Below are positions 13,941 through 21,735 of a stretch of 38,771 nt of DNA, in pieces (within the stretch, counting starts at the first letter, position 1; each line of letters opens with the position of its first letter). A program made the translations under genes and the position numbers. Under the pieces are notes generated by a model, which saw nothing but the letters and a program-made list of their open reading frames with translations, was not told where the DNA came from and did not search any database. Source of the stretch: Rhodospirillales bacterium (GTDB taxonomy: Bacteria > Pseudomonadota > Alphaproteobacteria > UBA828); assembly GCA_028818855.1 (NCBI GenBank), contig JAPPMY010000129.1, positions 1 to 38,771 on the forward strand, written 5' to 3'.

Positions 13941-15403
13941 GGCCCGCCCGCGCCTTCGTTGCTCCGCATCAGCCCTTCCAGGATGCGGTCGGCGCCGGCC
14001 CAGTCGTAGCGTCGGAAGCAGTGCGCGGTGGTGACGAACTTGGCGCCCGCGTAGAACATCTCGTACTGGGTGTGGCGGCCGGCGAACTCGGAGCCCACCG
14101 CGTCCCAGGCGAGCTTCATCAGTGCCATCCGCTCGGCCGCGCCGTCGCCCTCCCGCGCGGACACCTGCGTCCGCTCGATCAGCGGCGCAATGGCAGGATT
14201 CTCGAGATCGGCGGCCGATGACGGCAGCATGATGAGGCCACCGCCCGAGAGCGCGCGGATCTGCTCGATCAGGCGCGGATAGAGAGCCTGGGTCTGGACC
14301 TGGGCCGCGTACATCATGCTGGCGTTGGGCACGTAGTAGTCGCCCGCCATGCCGCCCGCGCTCTCCATGCCGTAGAGCAGCCCCTCCACGGCTGCGACCG
14401 CCGACGCCATCTCGCCGAGCTGCTCGCGCACGGGCGCCATCGCCACCGTGCCGATGGTCTCCGCGATGCGGCGCGCGAGCGCCACCAGGAACTTGAGCTT
14501 CACCACCAGTCGGATCTGCGACTGGTAGTTCTGCAGCACGTGGCCCGGCGTGTCGTGGAACTGTGCGCGGCACATGTCGGTGTCGCCGAAGACGAAGATC
14601 CGCTCCCACGGCACCTTCACGTCGTCGAAGTAGACCACCGAATCGTTCTCGTCGAAGCGGTGGGAGAGCGGATTGTCCCAGGCGCTCGTGGCGCTCGCCT
14701 CGTAGCTCTTGCGCGAGAGCACCTTGAGGCCGCGCGCATCCAGCGGCAGCGCGAAGGAGATGGCGAAGCGCTCCTCGCCTGGCTTCAGCGGCTGCAGGTT
14801 CGCGACCAGGATCTCCTCGGCCATGACCGAGCCGGTGCCGAGCATCTTCGCCCCGCGCACGGTGACGCCGTCTGCATCCTCGTCGACGACCCGCATGGTC
14901 ATCTCTTCGCTCGCCTGCTCGCCCCAGGCTTTGGATCGATCGCCCTGCGGATTGATGATGACGTAGGTGAGATAGAGATCGTTGTCGCGCGCATAGGCGT
15001 AGTAGTCGCGAAGCGCGCTGGCGTGGCGGGCGCCATGACGCGCGAAGACCTCGATCCCCATCACCTGCCCCGTGATGGAGGAGGCGAGGTGATCGGGCGA
15101 GCGCCCGAGGAAGCCGCCGTGGAGCTCGGCCCAGGCGGTGAGCGCCTCGCGCCGTTCGACCAGCTCCGCGTAGCTGCGCGGGATCTGCCAGGCGCGGTTC
15201 GCGCGCCGCCCGGTCTCGGTCTCGAAGGTCATGCGCTCGACGTTCTCCGCCGCCGCCTGGAAGTCGTAGAGGGCGGCGGCCGAGCGGCAGGCGGCGGCGA
15301 AGGCGGGGTGGTCGGCCACGCGCGCGATCAGCCGGCCGTCGAGATAGACCTCGCGGTCCCTGTCGAGGGCGCGCAGGTGGTCGGTGCCGCTCTTCACATC
15401 CAT
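13937..15403 (-). CDS. HpaB-family flavin-dependent monooxygenase (4-hydroxyphenylacetate 3-hydroxylase type)
   Basis: This 488-residue protein belongs to the HpaB/PvcC family, two-component monooxygenases that use reduced flavin from a separate reductase to hydroxylate aromatic or related rings. The N-terminal block REVYLDGRLIARVADHPAF is typical. YVIINPQGDRS is the substrate- and flavin-binding segment, SDx-type strands include NDSVVYFDDVKVPWERIFVFGD, and LSGGGLIMLPSS lies near the C-terminus. No HpaC-type reductase is in the window. The ATG at 15403 fits the family's usual short N-terminus but has no clear Shine-Dalgarno. A GTG at 15448 with GGAGG nine bases upstream would add 15 residues and is a serious alternative. 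It is coupled to the enamidase-like gene, which suggests hydroxylation followed by ring opening. Confidence 0.87.
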   Translation of the reverse strand: MDVKSGTDHLRALDRDREVYLDGRLIARVADHPAFAAACRSAAALYDFQAAAENVERMTFETETGRRANRAWQIPRSYAELVERREALTAWAELHGGFLGRSPDHLASSITGQVMGIEVFARHGARHASALRDYYAYARDNDLYLTYVIINPQGDRSKAWGEQASEEMTMRVVDEDADGVTVRGAKMLGTGSVMAEEILVANLQPLKPGEERFAISFALPLDARGLKVLSRKSYEASATSAWDNPLSHRFDENDSVVYFDDVKVPWERIFVFGDTDMCRAQFHDTPGHVLQNYQSQIRLVVKLKFLVALARRIAETIGTVAMAPVREQLGEMASAVAAVEGLLYGMESAGGMAGDYYVPNASMMYAAQVQTQALYPRLIEQIRALSGGGLIMLPSSAADLENPAIAPLIERTQVSAREGDGAAERMALMKLAWDAVGSEFAGRHTQYEMFYAGAKFVTTAHCFRRYDWAGADRILEGLMRSNEGAGGP

Positions 15404-15480
15404 CGGGCGATCATAGCGCGTTTCCGCCGCCGGTCCGCTCGGGCGCACTCGTCAACGCCTCCATCGGCACGCCGGGCCTT

Positions 15481-16320
15481 TCAGGTCCGGTGCTCCGTCC
15501 GGTCCGCGCCCCGGTAGACGATGCGGTCCAGGTTCTCCAGCGTCCGACGGTGGAACGCGACCGCCACGGGATCGAAGTCGTGCGCCGGCATCGGCTCGTG
15601 CTCGAAGCATCCGTACGGGTCCCTGCCCCTGACCAGGGTTGCGCTGTCCCAGGCGGCCTGGGTCTGGCGGGCGTCGGGCGGGATGTAGCGAATGGCGATC
15701 GCAATTCGCCGGTTGTCGCTCCGATTGGGATGGGAGGCGTGCGCGAGACGGTAGTTGAAGAGCGCCGCATCGCCGGTGCCGACCTCGATGTTGACGGCTT
15801 CATCCTCGTTGACCTCCACGATCTCCTGACCGCGGGACAGCATGTTCTCGCCCTGCCAGGTGTCGCGGTGCGGCAGGTCGGGCCCCAGGTGGCTGCCGGG
15901 AATGAAGCGCATGCACCCGCTCTCCACCGTCGCCGGCGAGAGGGCCACCCACGCACTGACGAGATTGTCGGTGTCGATGCCCCAGTAGTTGCTGTCCTGG
16001 TGCCAGGAGACGAACCGGGCCGAACGCGGCTCCTTGATCCACCACTGGCTGCCCCAGCACATGATGTCGGGGCCGATGAGGTCCTCCACCGCATCGAGCA
16101 GCCGGGCAGAGCGGATCAGATCCGCCATCCAGCGAAAAAGCAGGTGGGAACGCGCCGAGCCCTTGCCGCCCTCGCCGTACGCCGCCGCCGAACTCTCCAG
16201 CGCGCGACGCGTCGCGGCCGCCTCGTCCGGGTCGAGCACGCTGACCGGTGCGTAGAATCCCTCCCGCCGATACTGTTGGATTGCGTCTTCGCTGAGCAGC
16301 CTGGTCATTGCGCTAGCCAT
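15481..16320 (-). CDS. Phytanoyl-CoA dioxygenase family (PhyH) protein
   Basis: This 279-residue protein is an Fe(II)/2-oxoglutarate dioxygenase-like enzyme with a jelly-roll fold. The metal triad is visible: His and Asp in WHQDSNYW, with the distal His in LAHASHPN. The 2-oxoglutarate-binding Arg is in RRIAIAIRYIPP. The SGCMRFIPGSH block is characteristic of PhyH proteins. It should hydroxylate a small molecule rather than phytanoyl-CoA itself; bacterial members act on many substrates. Its ATG follows the LLM stop by one base (TAGAATG), so the genes are co-transcribed and probably coupled. An internal ATG four codons later is an alternative start. Confidence 0.9.
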   Translation of the reverse strand: MASAMTRLLSEDAIQQYRREGFYAPVSVLDPDEAAATRRALESSAAAYGEGGKGSARSHLLFRWMADLIRSARLLDAVEDLIGPDIMCWGSQWWIKEPRSARFVSWHQDSNYWGIDTDNLVSAWVALSPATVESGCMRFIPGSHLGPDLPHRDTWQGENMLSRGQEIVEVNEDEAVNIEVGTGDAALFNYRLAHASHPNRSDNRRIAIAIRYIPPDARQTQAAWDSATLVRGRDPYGCFEHEPMPAHDFDPVAVAFHRRTLENLDRIVYRGADRTEHRT

Positions 16321-16321
16321 T

Positions 16322-17656
16322 CTAGCCTGGAGAGAGGCCGAGGTTCTCGCGCAGCGTCGGCCCGGCGTAGTCCGCGTGGTAGAGGCCGCGGCGCTGCAGC
16401 TCTGGCACCACCAGGCGGGCGAAATCCTCGTAGGCGCCCGGCATATGGGTCGCCGCGAGCACGAATCCGTCGCAGGCTTCGCCCTCGAACCACGCCGCCA
16501 TCTGGTCGGCGACGGCAGCGGGCGTGCCCACGAAGTGGGGCATCTCGCCCAGCGTGCCGCGCCGGCTGTAGGTCACGAAATCCTCGACCGTCGGGTGCGG
16601 GTTGCCGCTCAGCGTCACCACGCGGTCGCGGATCGCCTGCAGGCCGCTGATGGAGGCCATCTCCTCGTCGGTGAAGGGCTCGCCCGCGGGCTTCGCCGCG
16701 AAGTCGTAGTTGAGCGCTTCGGAGAGCAGCGCCAGCGTGTCGATGGGGCGCGCGAGGCCGGCGATGAAGGCGGCCTTCTCCTCCGCTTCCGCCCGGCTCT
16801 CGGCGACCGTGACGTAGGCCGCCGGCGCCACACGGTAGGAGCCCGGCGCGCGGCCGGCGGCCATTGCAGCCTCGCGCGTGGCCGCATAGGCCTTCCTGCC
16901 GAACTCCAGCGTGGGATAGATCGCGAAGATCACGTCGGCCCAGCGTGCGGCGAACTGCCGCCCCCGCCCGCTCTGGCCGGCCTGGATCACGATGGGGCGC
17001 CCCTGCGGCGTGCGGGGCACGGTGAAGGGTCCGCGCGAGCGCAGGAAGCGGCCCTCGTGGTCGAGACGGCGGACGCCCGCCGGGTCGGCGAAGACGCCCT
17101 GCTCCTTGTCGAGCACGATCGCGCCCTCGTCCCACGCCTCCCAGTGGCCGAGCACCACCTCCATGAACTCGTCGGCCCGGTCGTAGCGCTCGTTGTGCTC
17201 GATCACCCTGTCTGCGCCGTAGTTCGCGGCCTCGGAATCGTTGAGCGAGGTCACCACGTTCCAGGCGGCGCGGCCGCCGCTCATGTGATCGAGGGTCGAG
17301 AACATGCGGGCCACGTGGAAGGGCTGGTAGTAGGTGGTGGAGCAGGTGGCCCCGAGCCCGAGCCGCGTGGTCGCCGCCGCCATCATGGTGAGGATGGGGA
17401 TGGGGTCCATCTTGACCACCCGGACCCCGTTGCGCACCGCCTCGGCGTGGTCGCCGCCGTAGATGTCCGGCAGCGCGAGGCGGTCGTCGAAGAAGGCGAG
17501 GTGGAACTTGCCGGCCTCGAGGATCCGCGCGATCCGCCGGTAGTAGTCGGCGGTGAGGAAGTCCGTGGCGGACTCGGGGTGACGCCACGACGCCGGGTAG
17601 TTGGAGCAGTTCTGCGCCTGGAGGAAGCCCACCAGCACCATCTGCCGCTTGCTCAT
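16322..17656 (-). CDS. LLM-class flavin-dependent monooxygenase (NtaA/SnaA/DszA type)
   Basis: This 444-residue protein belongs to the bacterial-luciferase-like monooxygenases of the NtaA/SnaA/DszA subgroup, which use FMNH2 and oxygen to cleave or oxidise C-N, C-S or ring bonds. The start MSKRQMVLVGFLQ is typical, as are LDHMSGGRAAWNVVTS, RYDRADEFMEVV, HEGRFLRSRGPF and PIVIQAGQSGRGRQFAARWAD. The length fits the subgroup. A partner flavin reductase is expected but is not in the window. I chose the ATG; a GTG two codons upstream (17662) is equally possible and neither has a strong ribosome-binding site. It is the first gene of a four-gene operon ending with the enamidase-like gene and is divergent from the second pcm gene. 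Confidence 0.9.
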   Translation of the reverse strand: MSKRQMVLVGFLQAQNCSNYPASWRHPESATDFLTADYYRRIARILEAGKFHLAFFDDRLALPDIYGGDHAEAVRNGVRVVKMDPIPILTMMAAATTRLGLGATCSTTYYQPFHVARMFSTLDHMSGGRAAWNVVTSLNDSEAANYGADRVIEHNERYDRADEFMEVVLGHWEAWDEGAIVLDKEQGVFADPAGVRRLDHEGRFLRSRGPFTVPRTPQGRPIVIQAGQSGRGRQFAARWADVIFAIYPTLEFGRKAYAATREAAMAAGRAPGSYRVAPAAYVTVAESRAEAEEKAAFIAGLARPIDTLALLSEALNYDFAAKPAGEPFTDEEMASISGLQAIRDRVVTLSGNPHPTVEDFVTYSRRGTLGEMPHFVGTPAAVADQMAAWFEGEACDGFVLAATHMPGAYEDFARLVVPELQRRGLYHADYAGPTLRENLGLSPG

Positions 17657-17806
17657 GCTCACCGTCGCTCGTCGTTGCTCACCGGGGCGGGAGGGCGGCG
17701 CCGGACGCCCGGGCGGGGTTTAGCACGGCAGGCAGGCATTTGCAGTCGCATGGCGGGCAGGGCAGGCCTGTGCCATCCTGACCGGGCTGGGAGGGAGCAC
17801 CCGCAA

Positions 17807-18490
17807 ATGATGCTCCGCCACCTGTTCGGCGCAAATGCGACCGCGGAGACGATGATCGACGCGATCGCGCGCGATGCGCAGGAGACCGGGGCACTCACCG
17901 GGCGGCCGGTCTTCGCCGAAGCCGTCATGGAAACAATGCGCACCGTGCCGCGCCCGGCCTTCGTCCCCGAGGGGGAGAAGGCCTCCGCCTGGGAGAACCG
18001 GCCGCTGCCCATCGGCCACGGGCAGACCATCTCGCAGCCCTACATCGTGGCCCTGATGTCGGAATTGCTCGACGTGGAGCCGGATGCCCGCATCCTGGAG
18101 GTCGGCACCGGCTGCGGCTACCAGACCGCCGTCCTCTGCGCGCTGGGCGCGGTGGTCTATTCGGTCGAGGTGGTCGAGCCTCTGGCGATGGCGGCAGCGC
18201 TGCGCCTCGCGGAACTGGGCTACGCCCGGGCCACGGTGCGCGCGGGCGACGGCCGCGGCGGCTGGCCGGAGCACGCGCCCTACGACGGCATCATCGTCAC
18301 CGCAGCCGCGCCCTCGGTGCCGCCGGCGCTGGTGGATCAGCTCAAGCCCGGCGCCAGCCTGCTCATCCCCGTCGGGCGTGCGGCTGCGACCCAGAGCCTG
18401 CAGCGCATCCGCAAGTACCACGACGGCTCCCGCGAGACGACGACGGTCCTCCCCGTGGCCTTCGTCCCACTGACCGGCGGGCGGGGCTAG
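17807..18490 (+). CDS. Protein-L-isoaspartate O-methyltransferase family, copy 2
   Basis: This 227-residue SAM-dependent methyltransferase shares the Pcm signature with the copy at 10593-11297: PLPIGHGQTISQPYIVALM (about residues 67-85), ILEVGTGCGYQTAVL (96-110), DGIIVTAAAPSVPPALVDQL and LLIPVGR. It may be a second repair enzyme or a paralogue with another target. The double ATG is preceded by GGGAGGGAG, and I take the first. The open frame extends far upstream opposite the LLM gene, which is coding shadow. Its TAG overlaps the stop of the converging isochorismatase-fold gene in the four-base palindrome CTAG. It is a single gene squeezed between two minus-strand catabolic operons. Confidence 0.9.
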   Translation: MMLRHLFGANATAETMIDAIARDAQETGALTGRPVFAEAVMETMRTVPRPAFVPEGEKASAWENRPLPIGHGQTISQPYIVALMSELLDVEPDARILEVGTGCGYQTAVLCALGAVVYSVEVVEPLAMAAALRLAELGYARATVRAGDGRGGWPEHAPYDGIIVTAAAPSVPPALVDQLKPGASLLIPVGRAAATQSLQRIRKYHDGSRETTTVLPVAFVPLTGGRG

Positions 18491-19173
18491 CCATCCGCGA
18501 AGGGGGCGAGGCCGTCCAGGTAGGCGAGCACCTGCTCCAGCGGCTCGACGTCGCAATACTTCATGTCGAGATCGAACAGGTTCCACTCGATCGCGGCGGG
18601 CACGCGGTCGCCCACGCATTCGCGCACGATGACGGTGCGGAAGCCCTCGCCGAGCGCGTCCTCCACCGTGTGGCGGACGCAGCTCGCCATGGTGACGCCG
18701 GTGCAGATCAGCGTGTCGATGCCACCGGCGCGGAGGATGCCGCCAAGGTGCGTGCCGGCGAAGGCGCTCGGCCGCTTCTTCACGATCAGCGTGTCGACGC
18801 CTTCCTCCAGCGGCACACGGTCGTCGATCTCGGTCGCCTCCGAGCCCAGCATGAGGTCCTCGAAGGGCTTCTTGAGCGGATAGGCGCCCATGTCGAAGCG
18901 GCTGCAAAAGGCGGTGGTGGTGTAGATGATCGGCACCCTCTTGGCGCGGGCGGCTTCGAGAAGGCGCTGCACGCCGGGGATGATGCGCTCGTCCATGTCC
19001 TCGCAGGAGAAGCGGTAGCCCGGCCGCGTCCAGGCGTTGGCGAGATCGATGTTGAGAAGCGCGGGCCTCGTGCCGTAGCCCGAGCGCTGGTTCCAGCCGC
19101 GCTGCTGGTAGAGCCCTGAATCGCCGGAGAAGATGGTATCCAGGGCCTCGCGAACCTTGTCATCCAGCGGCAT
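18487..19173 (-). CDS. Isochorismatase-fold cysteine hydrolase (N-carbamoylsarcosine amidase-like)
   Basis: This 228-residue enzyme belongs to the isochorismatase-like hydrolases, many of which cleave amides (nicotinamidase, N-carbamoylsarcosine amidase, maleamate amidase NicF, ureidoacrylate amidase RutB). The catalytic triad is visible: Asp in ALLNIDLANAW, Lys in LIVKKRPSAF and Cys in GVTMASCVRHT, with the non-proline cis-peptide region before the Cys. It has a long N-terminal arm (YQQRGWNQRSGYG) as in carbamoylsarcosine amidase. GGGAGG precedes the ATG. It is the last gene of the cyclase-COG0523-amidase operon and follows the amidase by 36 bases. A C-N hydrolase role is likely; the substrate is open. 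Confidence 0.9.
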   Translation of the reverse strand: MPLDDKVREALDTIFSGDSGLYQQRGWNQRSGYGTRPALLNIDLANAWTRPGYRFSCEDMDERIIPGVQRLLEAARAKRVPIIYTTTAFCSRFDMGAYPLKKPFEDLMLGSEATEIDDRVPLEEGVDTLIVKKRPSAFAGTHLGGILRAGGIDTLICTGVTMASCVRHTVEDALGEGFRTVIVRECVGDRVPAAIEWNLFDLDMKYCDVEPLEQVLAYLDGLAPFADG

Positions 19174-19209
19174 CGCCGCCTCCCTCGTCGTGTGCTGCGG
19201 GGTGAAGGG

Positions 19210-20604
19210 TCAGGCCAGCGGCGGCCGCTTGTCCGCCCAGGGCGCCGCCTCCTCGAACGCCGCCGCGGCCCGCAGAATGTCCACCTCGCGGTTGATGCCC
19301 GCCACCATCTGCAGGCCGACCGGGAGCCCGTCTGCCGTGAAGCCCGCCGGGATCGAGGCCGCCGGCTGGCCGGTCAGGTTGAAGGGATAGGTGTAGTAGA
19401 CCCAGGAGACGATGTTGCGCGCGCCCAGCCCCGGCGGCGTGTCCCGGCCCACGTCGAAGGCGGCGCAGGGCAGCGTCGGCGAGAGCAGCAGGTCGTAGCG
19501 CTCGAAGAATTGGCGCATCCGCTCGCGGAACTCGTAGCGGGCGAAGACCTGGGTGAAGAACTCCACCACCGAGCCGCCGAGCCCGGCGCCGAGCGTCGCC
19601 ACCACGGCGGGGTCCAGCTCGTCCGCCCGCTCGGCCATCAGGTCCTTCAGCTTGGTGCCGATGCCGCCGTAGAATTCCGCCATCCAGAGCTCGACCGGAT
19701 CGGCGCCGAGGGCGTCCTCCACAAGCTCCACGGTGCAGCCCAGCGCCTCGAAGCGCCGCGCGGCGGCCTCGCAGAGCACTGCCACCTCGGGATCGGGCGT
19801 GGCGTAGCCGAGGGTCGGGCTCCAGGCGATGCGCAGTCCCTCCGCGCCTTCGTCGCAGGCGGCCAGAAAATCCGGCACGGGCTCGGCGACGCCGAAGGCA
19901 TCGCGCCGGTCGTGGCCCGCCATGACGCCGACCAGCAGGGCAGCGTCCCGCACCGTCCGCGCGACCGCGCCGACATGGGAGAGCGTCGGCGCCGCCGGGA
20001 CGGGGAAGAGCGGCACCCGGCCGAACTGCGCCTTGATGCCGAAGAGGCCGCAGAGGGCGGACGGGATACGGATGGAGCCGCCGCCGTCGGTGCAGACAGC
20101 GAAGGGGGTGAGCCCGGCGGCGACGCTGGCACCCCCGCCGCCGCTGGAGCCGCCGGGGGTCTTCGCCAGGTTCCACGGGTTGCGCGTGATCCCGCTGAGC
20201 GGGCTGTCGGTGACCGCCTTGCAGCCGAACTCGCTGGTGGTGGACTTGCCGACGATGCAGCCGCCGGCCGCCCGCACCCGCTCCACCGAGGGCGCATCGA
20301 AGTCGGGCACGTTGTCGGCGAAGGGCCGGGAGCCGAAGGTCCAGGGCACGCCGGCGACCGCCACCAGATCCTTGACCGAGACGGGCAGCCCCGCGATCGC
20401 ACCCCCCTCGCCTGCCGCAATCGCGCGCTCCGCCTCGCGGGCGGCGGCCAGCGCCTGCTCGGGCGTGCGGTTGACGAAGGCGTTGATCCGGGGCTCCAGC
20501 GCCTCCAGGCGGGCGAGCGTGTCCTCCACCAGCTCCACCGGCGAGATACTGCGCTCTGCCAGCAGGTCCTTGAGTTCGAGCGCCGTCATGTAGGCGAAGC
20601 TCAT
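19210..20604 (-). CDS. Amidase (amidase-signature family)
   Basis: This 464-residue hydrolase has the amidase-signature fold with the Ser-cisSer-Lys triad. Lys lies in PVSVKDLVAV, the cis-Ser in KTPGGSSGGGGASVAAG and the nucleophile in CTDGGGSIRIPSALCG. The second block has Gly where many family members have Thr (TDTGGS). It is not GatA in context, since no gatB or gatC is near. It should hydrolyse a linear amide or carbamoyl compound. The chosen ATG has GGGAG six bases upstream; the frame runs on upstream through the COG0523 gene as shadow. It lies 25 bases after the COG0523 stop in a four-gene operon. Confidence 0.9.
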   Translation of the reverse strand: MSFAYMTALELKDLLAERSISPVELVEDTLARLEALEPRINAFVNRTPEQALAAAREAERAIAAGEGGAIAGLPVSVKDLVAVAGVPWTFGSRPFADNVPDFDAPSVERVRAAGGCIVGKSTTSEFGCKAVTDSPLSGITRNPWNLAKTPGGSSGGGGASVAAGLTPFAVCTDGGGSIRIPSALCGLFGIKAQFGRVPLFPVPAAPTLSHVGAVARTVRDAALLVGVMAGHDRRDAFGVAEPVPDFLAACDEGAEGLRIAWSPTLGYATPDPEVAVLCEAAARRFEALGCTVELVEDALGADPVELWMAEFYGGIGTKLKDLMAERADELDPAVVATLGAGLGGSVVEFFTQVFARYEFRERMRQFFERYDLLLSPTLPCAAFDVGRDTPPGLGARNIVSWVYYTYPFNLTGQPAASIPAGFTADGLPVGLQMVAGINREVDILRAAAAFEEAAPWADKRPPLA

Positions 20605-20629
20605 CCTGCACTCCCGTTCAGGTGGCCGT

Positions 20630-21703
20630 TCAGATGGCGCCGAGGCCGCGGTCGAGCACCGTCTCCCGCCTCGCCACGCAGGCGGCGAAACGCGCCTGCA
20701 TATCCGCCGCGTCGAGGTCGCGGCCGATGACCACGATCCGGGTCTCGACCTCGCCGCGCGGCCAGGACTCGGCATAGGTCGGCGGGCTGAAGGTGGCCTG
20801 CACGCCCTGGATGATGACCGGCTTGTCCATGTTCTGGAAATGCACCATGCCCTTCACGCGGAAGAGGTCCTCGCCCTTCTCCTGCGTGAGTTCCAGGAAG
20901 AAGCGGAGCAGCGCGTTCCACTCCAGCGCCTCGCGGGACCGCAGGCAGACGGCGCCGACACCGGGCGTATGCGCATGATCGTCGCGGTCCTGATCGCGGG
21001 CGGCGGGCTGTTCGGCGCCGATCCAGGCGCCCAGCATGTCGCCCCGGCGCTTGGGCTCGAACAGGTCGAGATCGAGCAGGCGGTCGATGGGCAGCGCGCC
21101 ATGGGTAGTGACCTCCTTGACCGAGAAGGGGTTGAGGCGCTCGACCGCAGCGACCGCCCGGGCGAACTGCTCGCCGTCCACGAGGTCGCGCTTGTTGAAG
21201 ATCAGCTTGTCGGCGATCGCGATCTGCTTCTCCGCCTCCGGCGAACGCGCGATCTGGCCGGTCACGTGCTTGAGGTCCACCATCGTCAGCACCGCGTCCA
21301 GGCGGAAGGTGAGGTCGAGCTTCATGTCGGTGTAGAAGAGCCGGGCCAGCGGCGAGGGATCGGCGATCCCCGTGGTCTCGATCACGATCTTGTCGAAGTC
21401 CACCTGGGGCTCGGCGAGGCCCACCTTGCGCAGGAAGAGCCGGTTGAGCCCGTCCATCAGATCGCCCTGGGCGGCGCAGCAGATGCAGCCGTTGGTAAGT
21501 TCCAGCATGTCCTCGCTGGCGCGCGCAATGAGGTCGCCGTCGATCCCGATCTCGCCGAACTCGTTGACGATGACCGCGATCTTGCCGGCATCCGGCGCGC
21601 TGAGAAGCCGGTTGACCAGCGTCGTCTTGCCGGCGCCCAGGAAACCCGTCAGCAGCGTGATGGGAATCCGCTCGTCGACCGTCCTGTCGTCGATGCGAGA
21701 CAC
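20630..21703 (-). CDS. COG0523/CobW-family GTP-binding metallochaperone
   Basis: This 357-residue G3E-family GTPase has Walker A in TGFLGAGKTT (about residues 19-28), the metal-binding NGCICC motif (C-x-C-C), ETTGIADPSPL and the NKRD guanine-specificity motif. A His/Asp-rich segment, DQDRDDHAHTPG, precedes the CobW C-terminal domain and could hold metal. Such proteins deliver Zn, Co or other metals to client enzymes. Its place between the metal-dependent cyclase and the amidase suggests the cyclase, or the enamidase-like hydrolase nearby, as the client. The start is GTG and no closer ATG exists; its ribosome-binding site is weak. It is not placed with cobalamin genes, so cobW itself is unlikely. 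Confidence 0.9.
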   Translation of the reverse strand: MSRIDDRTVDERIPITLLTGFLGAGKTTLVNRLLSAPDAGKIAVIVNEFGEIGIDGDLIARASEDMLELTNGCICCAAQGDLMDGLNRLFLRKVGLAEPQVDFDKIVIETTGIADPSPLARLFYTDMKLDLTFRLDAVLTMVDLKHVTGQIARSPEAEKQIAIADKLIFNKRDLVDGEQFARAVAAVERLNPFSVKEVTTHGALPIDRLLDLDLFEPKRRGDMLGAWIGAEQPAARDQDRDDHAHTPGVGAVCLRSREALEWNALLRFFLELTQEKGEDLFRVKGMVHFQNMDKPVIIQGVQATFSPPTYAESWPRGEVETRIVVIGRDLDAADMQARFAACVARRETVLDRGLGAI

Positions 21704-21735
21704 GGGCGGCTTGCCCGGCGCCGGGCGCAGCCGGC

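Noticed and set aside
14018..14609. N-terminal extension of the enamidase-like frame into the HpaB gene (618 codons in total)
   Set aside because: The extra part has no similarity to amidohydrolases and overlaps the well-defined HpaB C-terminus. The GTG at 13940 fits the family start.
16376..17806. Upstream extension of the second pcm gene to over 700 codons
   Set aside because: The extension lies antisense to the LLM gene and is low-complexity. A strong GGGAGGGAG site precedes the ATG at 17807, right where Pcm similarity begins.
19210..20604. Calling the amidase gatA
   Set aside because: No gatC or gatB is adjacent and the operon context is catabolic. The signature block also has Gly in place of the usual Thr.
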